Positions 23,677 to 31,010 of a DNA stretch of 64,000 bases are shown piece by piece. The DNA comes from Butyricicoccus faecihominis (lineage in GTDB: Bacteria; Bacillota; Clostridia; Oscillospirales; Butyricicoccaceae): the NCBI RefSeq assembly GCF_024462775.1, contig NZ_JANGCE010000022.1, positions 1 to 64,000 on the forward strand. The letters are read 5' to 3'. Below the pieces are notes generated by a model. It did no database searches, was not told the origin of the DNA, and saw only the letters and a list, made by a program, of their open reading frames with translations. Numbering within the stretch: position 1 is the first letter of the stretch; each line of letters begins with the position of its first letter. Both the position numbers and the translations under genes were made by a program.

Positions 23677-24284
23677 ATCGGGCACCCCTCTTCGTTGCCG
23701 TCCGCCGTGCCTTCTTCCTCCGGCATGTCCAGTTTTTTGCTCGGCGGGTCTTGTTGGTATTGCTCGCTCTTTTCGATGATTTCTTGCACCCAATCGGGCA
23801 ACGCAAAAAACGCTTCACTCTCAAATCCGTCCTCATCAATATCGAAGGTAAGAATCGGGCTGCTGTTCTTCGGTATCGATACGCCACGCTTTAATGGCTT
23901 AATGTTTTCAATTTTATTTTTTCCGTTATCGCCAATGCCAGTCATAATCCGCGCACCCATACCGGCAAAATCGAACAAGTCCAAATCGAGCATTTCCGAT
24001 TTTGTCATGTTGCTTTTACCGAGCCATGAAGTCAATGCAGGTTTGAGTGCCCCTTTGTCGTCTACGGTATAGTTAAACCATCGTGGAATCGTCCTTGGCG
24101 CTTGTTTTCCGTCTCGTTCTACGATTTGAGACGGGATCTCAAACAAAAACAATACCCGATTTTCTATCTTTTGGTTAAAAGGGTTGACCTGTTGCCCCAC
24201 ATCCGCCACCATCACACAAACCGCATCGTAAATATCATCTTCCAGCGGCGGGTCGGAAGGCCGAATCTTATCTTTCAGTTTCAT
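23673..24284 (-). CDS. Phage replication/recombination protein, ssDNA-binding-like
   Basis: 203 aa. YDAVCVMVADVGQQVNPFNQ and NRVLFLFEIPSQIV form an OB-like start, and the C-terminus is acidic (KLDMPEEEGTADGNEEG), as in single-strand-binding proteins. The pattern resembles the phage replication family typified by NGO0469. Sandwiched between the SbcC-like ATPase and MBL-hydrolase with 4-base overlaps on both sides. ssDNA binding is inferred. Confidence 0.6.
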   Translation of the reverse strand: MKLKDKIRPSDPPLEDDIYDAVCVMVADVGQQVNPFNQKIENRVLFLFEIPSQIVERDGKQAPRTIPRWFNYTVDDKGALKPALTSWLGKSNMTKSEMLDLDLFDFAGMGARIMTGIGDNGKNKIENIKPLKRGVSIPKNSSPILTFDIDEDGFESEAFFALPDWVQEIIEKSEQYQQDPPSKKLDMPEEEGTADGNEEGCPI

Positions 24285-26203
24285 ACCGCGATCCTCAACT
24301 CCTCATCTGATACGCACAGCCGGATCACCTGCGACGTGACCGACGGGAAATCGGTAACGCTCTCGGCCCCGTCCACGAACAGCGGCACCCGCACGCCGTA
24401 ATAGTCGGACAGCGTCTGCATCACATCCAGCCCAATTTTAATCTTTTCCCCATCGGACAGGTCCGCATAGGGTATCCCGTCCCACATCACGTCGCAGCAG
24501 TCGCGCACGCCACCGTTGATCTGTGTGTCAAACAGTCGGAACCGCGCCATGTGGAACATCGCGTTCACCGCGTCCGTGATCGAATCCACCTTGCAGCGGC
24601 CAAACTCGTCGCACTGGTCGATCATCCGGTCGATCCGCTCGATCTCGGCCGCCAGCTCTCTCTGCTGCTCTTTCAATTCGTCTACGCGCGCCCGCAGCCC
24701 TTCGAGCCCAGCCTCCTTCGCCAGCCCCTCGCGGATGCTGTTCAGCACGCCGTTCAGCCGATCAACCTCGGCTTGCAGCGCCGCGCGACGGCTGTCCTTT
24801 GCCGTCACGATCTCGTTCAGGCGCGTCTTTCCTTCCGCGACCGCCGCGTCCAACTCCCCGACCCGTTCCGCATAGCCCGGCAGGTCGTCGATCACCGGCG
24901 GCTCCGGGGCGCGCATCGTCGCAAGCTGGTTTGTCAACTTGTCGGCCGCCGCTGAAAGTTTTTCTACTTCCGCGCGCTTTGCTGATTCTACTTTTCCCTG
25001 TTCGGCAATCGTCTTTTTCAGCAGCTCGCTGTCCACGAGCAGCGCGTCCTGTCGCGCCTTCTTGTCGCCTTCAAACTTTGTCTTTGCCGCGGCCACCTTG
25101 TCCGCAGGCATCGTCTGTCCGCAGGTCGGGCAAACGCCTGCCGCCGGTACCTTCTCCCGGTCGATTTCTCGCCAGCGCTTCCGGTAATCGTCCAGCCGCA
25201 TACTGCCCATTTCGATCTGCGTGTGCGCGTCGCTCGCCGCGGCGGTGGCCTCCCGCAGCTTGGTCTTGATCTGTTCCAGTTCGGCCTGTACCGCCGCCCG
25301 CGGATCCTCTACCGGTACCTCCTGACTGCGCCGGTGCGCCTGATTCTCCTGTTCCAGCCGGTTTCGCTCGTTTTCCAGCGCGTCGAGCTGGTTTTTCGCT
25401 TCGGCCTGCGCCGTGTCGTTGTCCAGCTTGACAATATCGCCCGCCCGCGCTTCGCGCTCGGTCTGTATTTCGTCCAGTTGCAGCCGCAGCGCGTCAAAAT
25501 CGATCGCGGACAACTCGCCCGCCGACCGCTCGCATTCGTCAATCCGCGCCGGCAGCTCGTCCAACGCGCCGTTTACCGTGCGCCGCTGCGCCGTCAGCGC
25601 CTTCTTGTAATCGTCTACCGTCAATTTGCCGATCGCCCCGGCCAGTTCCGCGCATTGCGGCAACGCCGCCAGCAATTCAGCGTCAGCGCTCGCGTGGCAC
25701 ATGTCAAACAGCATTTTGCGCCGATCCTGCCACTTGATGTCCCGGCAAAAACGGTACACGCTCGTCAGCAGCCGAAAAGCGTCCTCGCCCACCAGCCCGC
25801 CGACGATTTGCTTATATTCGGTCTCGGTGCGCGGCACGCCGTCCGTGAAAAAATCGGTCGTATGACCCGTCAAAACCGCATCTGTGCTGCCGCGCTTTTT
25901 CGTCCAAACCTCGCTGTATACGCGGCGCAGCGTTGTTTGCTCGCCGTCCACCGACAAGACCGCCACGACCTCCGGAGATACGCCGTGTTTCTCCTCCCCG
26001 TTTTCCAGCGGCATCAGGTCGAACGTCGCGCTCCCCTTGCTGTCCTTGCCGAACAGCAGCCAGCACAGCGCGTCATAGATCGTCGACTTGCCCGCGCCGT
26101 TGCGCCCGTAGATCGCGCCATCCCGGCCGCCAAATTCGATATCGGCAAACGCGCAGCCCTTAAAATTTTCAATCTCAAGCTGTAAAAGTTTGATTTCTTT
26201 CAT
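24281..26203 (-). CDS. SbcC/RecN-like SMC-type ATPase
   Basis: 640 aa. LQLEIENFKGCAFADIEFGG precedes the Walker A GRNGAGKST (34-42). Two long coiled-coil arms (about 190-345 and 375-560) flank a zinc hook CPTCGQ (near 357). The C-terminal lobe has the ABC signature LSDGEKIKIGLD near 583 and a Walker B-like LFVDGAESV. This is the Rad50/SbcC plan in compact form. The usual SbcD nuclease is absent; the MBL-fold hydrolase two genes on may replace it. DNA end processing is inferred. Confidence 0.85.
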   Translation of the reverse strand: MKEIKLLQLEIENFKGCAFADIEFGGRDGAIYGRNGAGKSTIYDALCWLLFGKDSKGSATFDLMPLENGEEKHGVSPEVVAVLSVDGEQTTLRRVYSEVWTKKRGSTDAVLTGHTTDFFTDGVPRTETEYKQIVGGLVGEDAFRLLTSVYRFCRDIKWQDRRKMLFDMCHASADAELLAALPQCAELAGAIGKLTVDDYKKALTAQRRTVNGALDELPARIDECERSAGELSAIDFDALRLQLDEIQTEREARAGDIVKLDNDTAQAEAKNQLDALENERNRLEQENQAHRRSQEVPVEDPRAAVQAELEQIKTKLREATAAASDAHTQIEMGSMRLDDYRKRWREIDREKVPAAGVCPTCGQTMPADKVAAAKTKFEGDKKARQDALLVDSELLKKTIAEQGKVESAKRAEVEKLSAAADKLTNQLATMRAPEPPVIDDLPGYAERVGELDAAVAEGKTRLNEIVTAKDSRRAALQAEVDRLNGVLNSIREGLAKEAGLEGLRARVDELKEQQRELAAEIERIDRMIDQCDEFGRCKVDSITDAVNAMFHMARFRLFDTQINGGVRDCCDVMWDGIPYADLSDGEKIKIGLDVMQTLSDYYGVRVPLFVDGAESVTDFPSVTSQVIRLCVSDEELRIAV

Positions 26204-26227
26204 TGACTTCCCGCCTCCCAGCGGCTA

Positions 26228-26488
26228 TTATAAAGGTGTGATATTTGTACTTGCCGCCTTCGGAATTGCCGTTCCGGGGCGGCTTTCTTTTGTTTGAAAC
26301 AGCTCATCCATATTGATTCCCGTGATATCCGACAACCGCCGCGCCGTCGCAAGCGGCATATCCGTCCGCCCGTGCAGCCAGTTGCGTACCGTCGTATGGC
26401 TTGCCGGTATCATAGCGGCCAGACGTTTTTCGTTCATCCGGTTGTCGACCATCCAGTGCTCCAACTTTGGGTAAATGATCGCCATCAT
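26228..26488 (-). CDS. Phage HTH regulator
   Basis: 86 aa from ATG 26488 (GGAGAAGGAGGGG site, ATGA overlap with the upstream stop). MVDNRMNEKRLAAMIPASHT and TVRNWLHGRTDMPLATARRL form a Cro/C1-type helix-turn-helix covering about 10-65; a short disordered tail follows. One of three small HTH proteins in the early leftward operon. Confidence 0.65.
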   Translation of the reverse strand: MMAIIYPKLEHWMVDNRMNEKRLAAMIPASHTTVRNWLHGRTDMPLATARRLSDITGINMDELFQTKESRPGTAIPKAASTNITPL

Positions 26489-26709
26489 GCGCCCCTCCTT
26501 CTCCGGGTCTGCTCCCGATGCCGCTTGTCCACCGTGCCCCGCTGGTACCCCAGCCACGCCCACAGCGCCAACACACCGCATACCATCAGCCCGACCGCCG
26601 TCTGCCATACCGGCGCTCCCGCATCCGACCGCGCGGCCAGCATCACCACCGCGATCCATGCGGCAAGACCGGCGACTTTGTAGCGCTTCATACCTCGCCC
26701 CAGCATCAC
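26485..26709 (-). CDS. Small phage membrane protein
   Basis: 74 aa from GTG 26709 (overlaps the upstream stop); an internal ATG at 26691 is also possible. Two membrane helices (KVAGLAAWIAVVMLAA; AVGLMVCGVLALWAWLGY) and a very basic C-terminus (KRHREQTRRRRGA) are visible. Unknown function. Confidence 0.5.
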   Translation of the reverse strand: MMLGRGMKRYKVAGLAAWIAVVMLAARSDAGAPVWQTAVGLMVCGVLALWAWLGYQRGTVDKRHREQTRRRRGA

Positions 26710-26939
26710 ATTAAGTACCTCGACAAATCCGTTTTCAGCACCTGCTGCATTCTGCGCAGCTCGCTGATCTCGAAAGTCCCCGGCGCTTTTATCCTTCGGT
26801 GCAGCGTCCTTAAGTTCATGCAGCTTCTTTTCGCCAGCTCGGCCAGCGTCTGCACGTCGGCCAAGACCATGGCTTTTCTGAACTCCGCGCGAAACATCAG
26901 GTCGTTATCCGCATATTGCGATTTTGCTTTTGCCGCCAT
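26706..26939 (-). CDS. Small HTH phage protein
   Basis: 77 aa. TLAELAKRSCMNLRTLHRRI fits a helix-turn-helix, followed by FEISELRRMQQVLKTDLSRY. Its GGAGAAT-type site lies inside the gap shared with the rightward moron promoter. Probably an early regulator or excision-type DNA-binding protein. Confidence 0.55.
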   Translation of the reverse strand: MAAKAKSQYADNDLMFRAEFRKAMVLADVQTLAELAKRSCMNLRTLHRRIKAPGTFEISELRRMQQVLKTDLSRYLM

Positions 26940-26969
26940 TTTGATTCTCCTTTCTCTCGTCTCTCTTGC

Positions 26970-26998
26970 TTGTCCTCCTGTCTGCTCAGTGGTATACT
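26970..26998 (+). promoter_or_regulatory. Promoter of the early-region moron
   Basis: TTGTCC (26970-26975), 17 bases, TATACT (26993-26998); an AAGGAGGG ribosome site and ATG follow 10-25 bases on. A full stand-alone promoter inside a leftward operon. Confidence 0.65.
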
Positions 26999-27022
26999 GG
27001 AAGTCTAAGGAGGGAAACTTAA

Positions 27023-27490
27023 ATGCAAAATTTTCTTGCTTACGTCATTCCAATATTGTCTGTTTTCCTTTCATACCTTTGCGGGCGTTTGCAGTCGTCT
27101 GCATCTCAAAAGAAGGATGCGATTAGAAAACGATACGAAAGCTTTTATGTCCCCTTTATTTCTCTGCTCTATCGCGGCCGTGCAGACTTGATCCCATACA
27201 GTCAACATGGGATGGAGGGACGCGGTCAATTTATGGATCTGATTTTTGAGAACATACAATACATTGATGAACAAACTCAGTCAATTCTGCTCGACTTCTA
27301 TACCGCGAATCTGGATTTTTTAGAGTATGACGATGGAACGCCAGGGTATGAGGATGCTCCCGTTCGCGCCGACCGTCTCTTTGAACAAATCACAGAACAT
27401 GTATTGCTTGAATCAGCAAAATTGAGCAAAGAGCTACACCTACCACAAATAGGAGCAGCGTTTTGCAGCGTACGTCGAACGACAAAATAA
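27023..27490 (+). CDS. Membrane-anchored moron protein
   Basis: 155 aa, rightward within the leftward early operon, with its own promoter and AAGGAGGG site. One N-terminal membrane helix (NFLAYVIPILSVFLSYLCG) is followed by a soluble, mostly helical domain (AIRKRYESFYVPFISLLYRG, EQTQSILLDFYTANLDF). Lysogen-expressed, membrane-tethered proteins of this build often alter infection by other phages, but no known exclusion family is recognised. The last 15 residues overlap an opposing hydrophobic ORF. Confidence 0.55.
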   Translation: MQNFLAYVIPILSVFLSYLCGRLQSSASQKKDAIRKRYESFYVPFISLLYRGRADLIPYSQHGMEGRGQFMDLIFENIQYIDEQTQSILLDFYTANLDFLEYDDGTPGYEDAPVRADRLFEQITEHVLLESAKLSKELHLPQIGAAFCSVRRTTK

Positions 27491-27545
27491 AAACCATGAG
27501 TAGTGCAAGCAAAGCGTTGATTTCTGCTCCGTATTCAATAATCAC
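27390..27545 (-). CDS. Candidate 51-aa two-helix membrane peptide
   Basis: The frame from GTG 27545 gives MIIEYGAEINALLALLMVFI, then FDVRCK, then a second hydrophobic run (LLLFVVGVALCSILLIQ). The GAGGGG ribosome site is 15 bases from this GTG but only 8 from an in-frame ATC. It follows the Cro-like gene in the same direction and overlaps the 3' end of the opposing moron by about 100 bases. A hydrophobic hairpin could be a small toxin, holin-like or exclusion peptide; unproven. Confidence 0.35.
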   Translation of the reverse strand: MIIEYGAEINALLALLMVFILSFDVRCKTLLLFVVGVALCSILLIQAIHVL

Positions 27546-27587
27546 GCTGATAAATGTTTCCCCTCTTTTCCTCGTCTCTTGCCTTTT

Positions 27588-27603
27588 GTCGCATAATTGC
27601 GAC
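27588..27603. promoter_or_regulatory. CI-type operator 1
   Basis: GTCGCATAATTGCGAC: perfect 6-bp arms around four bases, touching the stop of the Cro-like gene. Confidence 0.55.
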
Positions 27604-27815
27604 TACTCAGACAAAAAAATTTCCCTCGCGTCTTCGTTCGTTAGGGTAAGAATTTCACACATTTTGTGCATTTCTTCGACAGAAAAATCTAATGCGTTGC
27701 TTCTCATTTTACGAGAAAACGTGCTTCTGTCCATCCCTATTAGATTAGCTACATTCTCTTGCGTAAAGCCGTGTTCCACAATCTTACCGCGAAGCATATC
27801 TGTATTAACCCGCAT
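27603..27815 (-). CDS. Cro-like HTH protein
   Basis: 70 aa. GKIVEHGFTQENVANLIGMD and RSTFSRKMRSNA form the helix-turn-helix of XRE/Cro proteins; no further domain. It is divergent from the CI-like repressor, behind a strong consensus promoter, with operators at both ends. It presumably competes at the shared operators and opens the leftward lytic operon. Confidence 0.75.
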   Translation of the reverse strand: MRVNTDMLRGKIVEHGFTQENVANLIGMDRSTFSRKMRSNALDFSVEEMHKMCEILTLTNEDAREIFLSE

Positions 27816-27830
27816 TGCATCACCTCCTTA

Positions 27831-27844
27831 TCGCATTTTTGCGA
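27831..27844. promoter_or_regulatory. CI-type operator 2
   Basis: TCGCATTTTTGCGA, between the -10 of the Cro promoter and its ribosome site; occupancy would block leftward transcription. Confidence 0.65.
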
Positions 27845-27857
27845 CTTTTATGTGCTT

Positions 27858-27886
27858 ATAATACCACTGCGGGCATAGCATGTCAA
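27858..27886 (-). promoter_or_regulatory. Early leftward promoter (Cro side)
   Basis: On the minus strand TTGACA (27886-27881), 17 bases, TATTAT (27863-27858). Flanked by operators 2 and 3. This is the strongest consensus promoter in the prophage. Confidence 0.75.
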
Positions 27887-27895
27887 TATAAATTT

Positions 27896-27909
27896 TCGCG
27901 TTTTTGCGA
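27896..27909. promoter_or_regulatory. CI-type operator 3
   Basis: TCGCGTTTTTGCGA, about 10 bases upstream of the leftward promoter's -35; one arm differs by one base from operator 2. Confidence 0.6.
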
Positions 27910-27934
27910 TTTATTTTTTCTTCTTCACATTTTT

Positions 27935-27954
27935 ATGTTGCATTTTTGCAACAT
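27935..27954. promoter_or_regulatory. CI-type operator 4
   Basis: ATGTTGCATTTTTGCAACAT, 8-bp arms with the same TTTT centre, covering the -35 of the repressor's own promoter: suited to autoregulation. Confidence 0.65.
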
Positions 27955-27966
27955 ATATGATATAGT
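27938..27966 (+). promoter_or_regulatory. Repressor promoter
   Basis: TTGCAT (27938-27943), 17 bases, TATAGT (27961-27966), reading into the CI-like gene; the -35 lies inside operator 4. Confidence 0.65.
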
Positions 27967-27992
27967 GTCTATGTTGACAGGGGGTGAAACAC

Positions 27993-28625
27993 TTGACTAC
28001 TGGAGATAGAATGAAATGCCGGCGCAAGGAACTTGATTTAAGCGCAGATGATGTTGCTGCCGCATTAAATGTATCGCGGGCCACTATATTCAGATACGAA
28101 AAGGGAGATATCGAAAAATTACCCGGATATGCACTTGAGCCTTTAGCAAAGGTATTGCGCACATCTGTATCCTACCTCATGGGCTGGGAAGACGAATTCG
28201 ACAGCACCATCGACTTCCCCACCATCCGCTATATCGGTCCTGTCGCCGCGCACTTCAACGCGACGCCGTCCGAAGAATACGAATACCGGCCCATTCCGCC
28301 CGAGTGGCTGGGGCGCCGCAAGCCGGAGGATTTCTTCATCGCCACAGTTGACGGCGACAGCATGTACCCGCACTATCAGCACGGCGACGAGCTGCTCTGC
28401 CTGCACTGTGAAGATATGGGGCTGTCCGGCCGCGTCGGCATTATGCTGCTGGGAGACGGAGAAGCCACGTTGAAAACGATCAAATATAAGTCCGGCGAGG
28501 ATTGGATTGACCTCGTGCCCGCAAACCCGGAATATAAAACCCGCCGCATCGAAGGTGCCGACCTTGAAAAATGCCGTGTCATCGGACGTGTCCTGCGTGT
28601 GATCCGCACGGTGGATGAAATATAA
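27993..28625 (+). CDS. CI-like phage repressor (HTH + S24 peptidase)
   Basis: 210 aa from TTG 27993, which gives the standard start MTTGDRMKCRRKELDLSADD with GGGGGTG 6-7 bases before; a GTG 9 bases upstream is the alternative. The N-terminal XRE helix-turn-helix covers about 1-65 (NVSRATIFRYEKG). The C-terminal LexA/CI-type S24 domain has VDGDSMYP (catalytic Ser) and LKTIKY (catalytic Lys). It should keep the prophage silent and self-cleave after RecA activation. Confidence 0.85.
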   Translation: MTTGDRMKCRRKELDLSADDVAAALNVSRATIFRYEKGDIEKLPGYALEPLAKVLRTSVSYLMGWEDEFDSTIDFPTIRYIGPVAAHFNATPSEEYEYRPIPPEWLGRRKPEDFFIATVDGDSMYPHYQHGDELLCLHCEDMGLSGRVGIMLLGDGEATLKTIKYKSGEDWIDLVPANPEYKTRRIEGADLEKCRVIGRVLRVIRTVDEI

Positions 28626-28679
28626 AAATCCCGCCCACTGGCTGCAACCGGCGAACGTGTAAAAATGAGGAGAGGTTTT

Positions 28680-29528
28680 ATGGATAAAAAACTAATTTCC
28701 AAATACAAACAAACATTTGATTCTATTATGCACATCGAAGACGGAGTAGAATTTTGGTTTGCCCGAGAATTGCAGGAGGTTCTTGGCTATAAAACATGGG
28801 AAGGTTTTGCTGACACAATCACACGCGCTCAAAATGCCTGCTCAAATTCTGGAGTTAAGACAGATGACCATTTTCGAGACGTCTCGAAAATGGTTGCTAT
28901 CGGCTCCAAGGCGCAGCGAGACATTGGGGATATTATGCTCACTCGCTATGCCTGTTACTTAATCGCACAAAACGGTGATCCCCGCAAAACGGAAATTGCA
29001 TTCGCGCAAACGTATTTTGCTTTACAGACCCGCAAGCAGGAGCTGATCGAGCAGCGACTTGACGCCATGAATCGGCTTCAGCTGCGCGAACAGCTAAAAA
29101 CTGCTGAAAAACGTCTTTCACAAAACATTTATGAGCGCGGTGTAGATGATCGCGGTTTTGGACGAATCCGTTCCAAAGGTGATGCCGCCCTGTTTGGCGG
29201 ACATACCACCGACGAAATGAAGTACCGATATCACGTAAAGGACGGAAGACCCCTTGCTGATTTTCTCCCTCCTGTTACGATTGCCGCCAAAAGCCTTGCC
29301 ACAGAAATGACCAATTTAAACATCGATGAAAAGGATTTGCGCGGAGAAGACCACATTACGCACGAACACGTTCAAAACAACCGAAGCGTCCGACAGATGT
29401 TGGGAACCCGTGGCATTCGCCCTGAATCCTTGCCGCCTGCCGAAGATATAAAAAAACTGGAACGACGTGTAAAATCGGAAGAAAAGAAACTGGCAAAATC
29501 CGAAACGCTTCCAGACTTGGACAAATAA
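28680..29528 (+). CDS. dinD: DinD-like DNA damage-inducible protein
   Basis: 282 aa from ATG 28680 (GAGGAGAGG site). MHIEDGVEFWFARELQEVLG and WEGFADTITRAQNAC belong to the BRO-N-like N-terminal part. IGSKAQRDIGDIMLTRYACY and PRKTEIAFAQTYFALQTRKQ are the conserved DinD core; FGRIRSKGDAALFGGHTTDE follows. E. coli DinD is SOS-induced and inhibits RecA filaments. Next to a LexA-like repressor it could tune induction. It lies between repressor and integrase, co-directional. Confidence 0.75.
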   Translation: MDKKLISKYKQTFDSIMHIEDGVEFWFARELQEVLGYKTWEGFADTITRAQNACSNSGVKTDDHFRDVSKMVAIGSKAQRDIGDIMLTRYACYLIAQNGDPRKTEIAFAQTYFALQTRKQELIEQRLDAMNRLQLREQLKTAEKRLSQNIYERGVDDRGFGRIRSKGDAALFGGHTTDEMKYRYHVKDGRPLADFLPPVTIAAKSLATEMTNLNIDEKDLRGEDHITHEHVQNNRSVRQMLGTRGIRPESLPPAEDIKKLERRVKSEEKKLAKSETLPDLDK

Positions 29529-29564
29529 AAATCCCGCCCCGGTGTTGGCGCACCGAAGCGGGAC

Positions 29565-29610
29565 GAGGTACAGATTAAACTTGGTCGGTCAAATCTGTAC
29601 CTCTATTTTA
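29565..29610 (+). terminator. Terminator after the DinD-like gene
   Basis: GAGGTACAGATT and AATCTGTACCTC form a 12-base stem followed by TATTTTA. A second GC hairpin (CCCGC...GCGGG, 29532-29562) stands just before it. Confidence 0.65.
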
Positions 29611-29648
29611 CCATACCTATTTCAGTATGTAAACGGAGGTTTTTTATT

Positions 29649-30665
29649 ATGGCAAAAGCAAAAAAGCTACCGTCCGGCAGCTACCGCGTGCTGATCTACG
29701 ACGGCAAGGATGAATACGGCAAGCGCCAGTACAAATCCTTCACTGCACCGGACAAAGCACAAGCCGAATTTCTCGCATCCGAATACCGCGTGAAAGGTAA
29801 AAAAGCAAAGTCTAATGCTAATGATATGACGCTTGCTCAAGCGCTTGAGAAATATATCGATGCAAAGGAAAATGTTCTTTCTCCATCCACGATCCAAGCC
29901 TATCGTTCGATCTCAAGGCATCGTCTTCATGCCTTGCAAAAGCTTAAACTGATCGAGTTGAACAGCGCAATCGTTCAAAGCGCAATAAACCGTGAAGCTA
30001 TCAGCCTGTCCCCCAAAACCGTGGCAAATGTGTACGGACTGATTTCTGCTACCTGCTCTATGTTTATGCCAGACTTACGGCTTCATGTTACATTGCCTGC
30101 CAAAAGACGGCAAATGCGCCAGCTCCCAACGCCGGATGCGGTAGTTGCTGCTGTGCATGGCAGTGCCGTAGAACTGCCCGTCATGCTTTCGCTTTGGCTT
30201 TCTCTTCGCCTTAGCGAAGTCCGTGGCCTGCAATACGGAGACATTGACGGCGACATTCTTACAGTGCGACGTGTCTTGCTGATTATATCCGGGAGCGATG
30301 TTATTCGAGAGCAAACCAAGACCTACAACAGCACACGGCAACTTCGTATTCCAGATCGGTTAAAAAATATGATCGGTACCGGAGAGCCTGACGAGCCGAT
30401 TGTAAAGGATAGTGCCGCCGTGATCTATAACCATTTTACTAAGTGCATTAAGACCGCCGGCCTGCCGCACATGCGTTTTCACGACCTGCGCCACCTGAAC
30501 GCATCCGTCATGCTTCAGCTCGGCGTTCCGGACAAATACGCCATGGAACGCGGCGGTTGGTCAACCAACGCGGTTTTGCAATCTGTATACCAGCACACAT
30601 TTTCCGATAAGCGGAAGGATGTGGACGCGAAAATCGATAAATATTTCAACGCCCTGTGCGAGTAA
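29649..30665 (+). CDS. int: Tyrosine-family phage integrase
   Basis: 338 aa. The N-terminal AP2-like arm-binding part (SGSYRVLIYDGKDEYGKRQY), a core-binding SAM-like domain (about 58-150) and the catalytic domain are visible. Catalytic residues visible are Arg in LRLSEVRGLQYGDI (near 187), HDLRH (near 278), GGWS and the nucleophile Tyr in VYQHTF (near 313). It sits at the prophage edge facing the tRNA gene, as expected for integration at the tRNA 3' end. Confidence 0.92.
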   Translation: MAKAKKLPSGSYRVLIYDGKDEYGKRQYKSFTAPDKAQAEFLASEYRVKGKKAKSNANDMTLAQALEKYIDAKENVLSPSTIQAYRSISRHRLHALQKLKLIELNSAIVQSAINREAISLSPKTVANVYGLISATCSMFMPDLRLHVTLPAKRRQMRQLPTPDAVVAAVHGSAVELPVMLSLWLSLRLSEVRGLQYGDIDGDILTVRRVLLIISGSDVIREQTKTYNSTRQLRIPDRLKNMIGTGEPDEPIVKDSAAVIYNHFTKCIKTAGLPHMRFHDLRHLNASVMLQLGVPDKYAMERGGWSTNAVLQSVYQHTFSDKRKDVDAKIDKYFNALCE

Positions 30666-30813
30666 ACCATGTTGCATTTTCGTGTTGCATTTTGTCTGTT
30701 TCCTACGTCTGAACTACGTCTTTGATAGAATCATAGGTGACAGCGTAGGCGCTCCGAACCCACACCATATCTGGGTAAAAAGAAAAGCACCGCATTACGC
30801 GGTGCTTTTTCTA
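30666..30813 (+). other. Probable right attachment region
   Basis: Non-coding DNA between integrase and the tRNA-Gly 3' end. It contains two direct copies of GTTGCATTTT (30671-30680, 30683-30692), possibly integrase arm sites or CI half-sites, and ends in a bidirectional terminator. The crossover itself would normally lie within or next to the tRNA 3' end (30814 onward); the matching left copy is outside the window. Confidence 0.5.
30783..30811. terminator. Bidirectional terminator at the prophage-host boundary
   Basis: AAAAGCACCGC-ATTAC-GCGGTGCTTTTT. It ends transcripts of the tRNA (leftward) and of the integrase (rightward). Confidence 0.7.
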
Positions 30814-30887
30814 TGGAGCGGATGATGGGAGTCGAACCCACCTATGCAGCTTGGGAAGCTGCCGTTCTACCGATGAACTACACCCGC
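30814..30887 (-). tRNA. tRNA-Gly(CCC)
   Basis: Minus strand, 74 nt with encoded CCA. The acceptor GCGGGTG/CATCCGC (one G-T) has discriminator T. The D arm is in GTTCATCGGTAGAAC. The anticodon arm GCAGC-TTCCCAA-GCTGC has CCC anticodon. The T arm is GTGGG-TTCGACT-CCCAT. The 3' end faces the prophage, the classic integration target. Confidence 0.92.
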
Positions 30888-30900
30888 GATTTGCTTTCTT

Positions 30901-30929
30901 ATTGTACCGTTTTTCCTGCCGTTTGTCAA
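30901..30929 (-). promoter_or_regulatory. Promoter of tRNA-Gly
   Basis: On the minus strand TTGACA (30929-30924), 17 bases, TACAAT (30906-30901), 14 bases before the tRNA. Confidence 0.7.
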
Positions 30930-30955
30930 GCAGGGGAAATAAGCGAAAATTGTTA

Positions 30956-30984
30956 TTGACATATGTTCATAACCTTGTTATCAT
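30956..30984 (+). promoter_or_regulatory. Promoter of the DUF134-reductase operon
   Basis: TTGACA (30956-30961), 17 bases, TATCAT (30979-30984), followed by an AGAAGGTG ribosome site. Confidence 0.7.
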
Positions 30985-31010
30985 CGTCTTATAGAAAGAA
31001 GGTGACGCGT

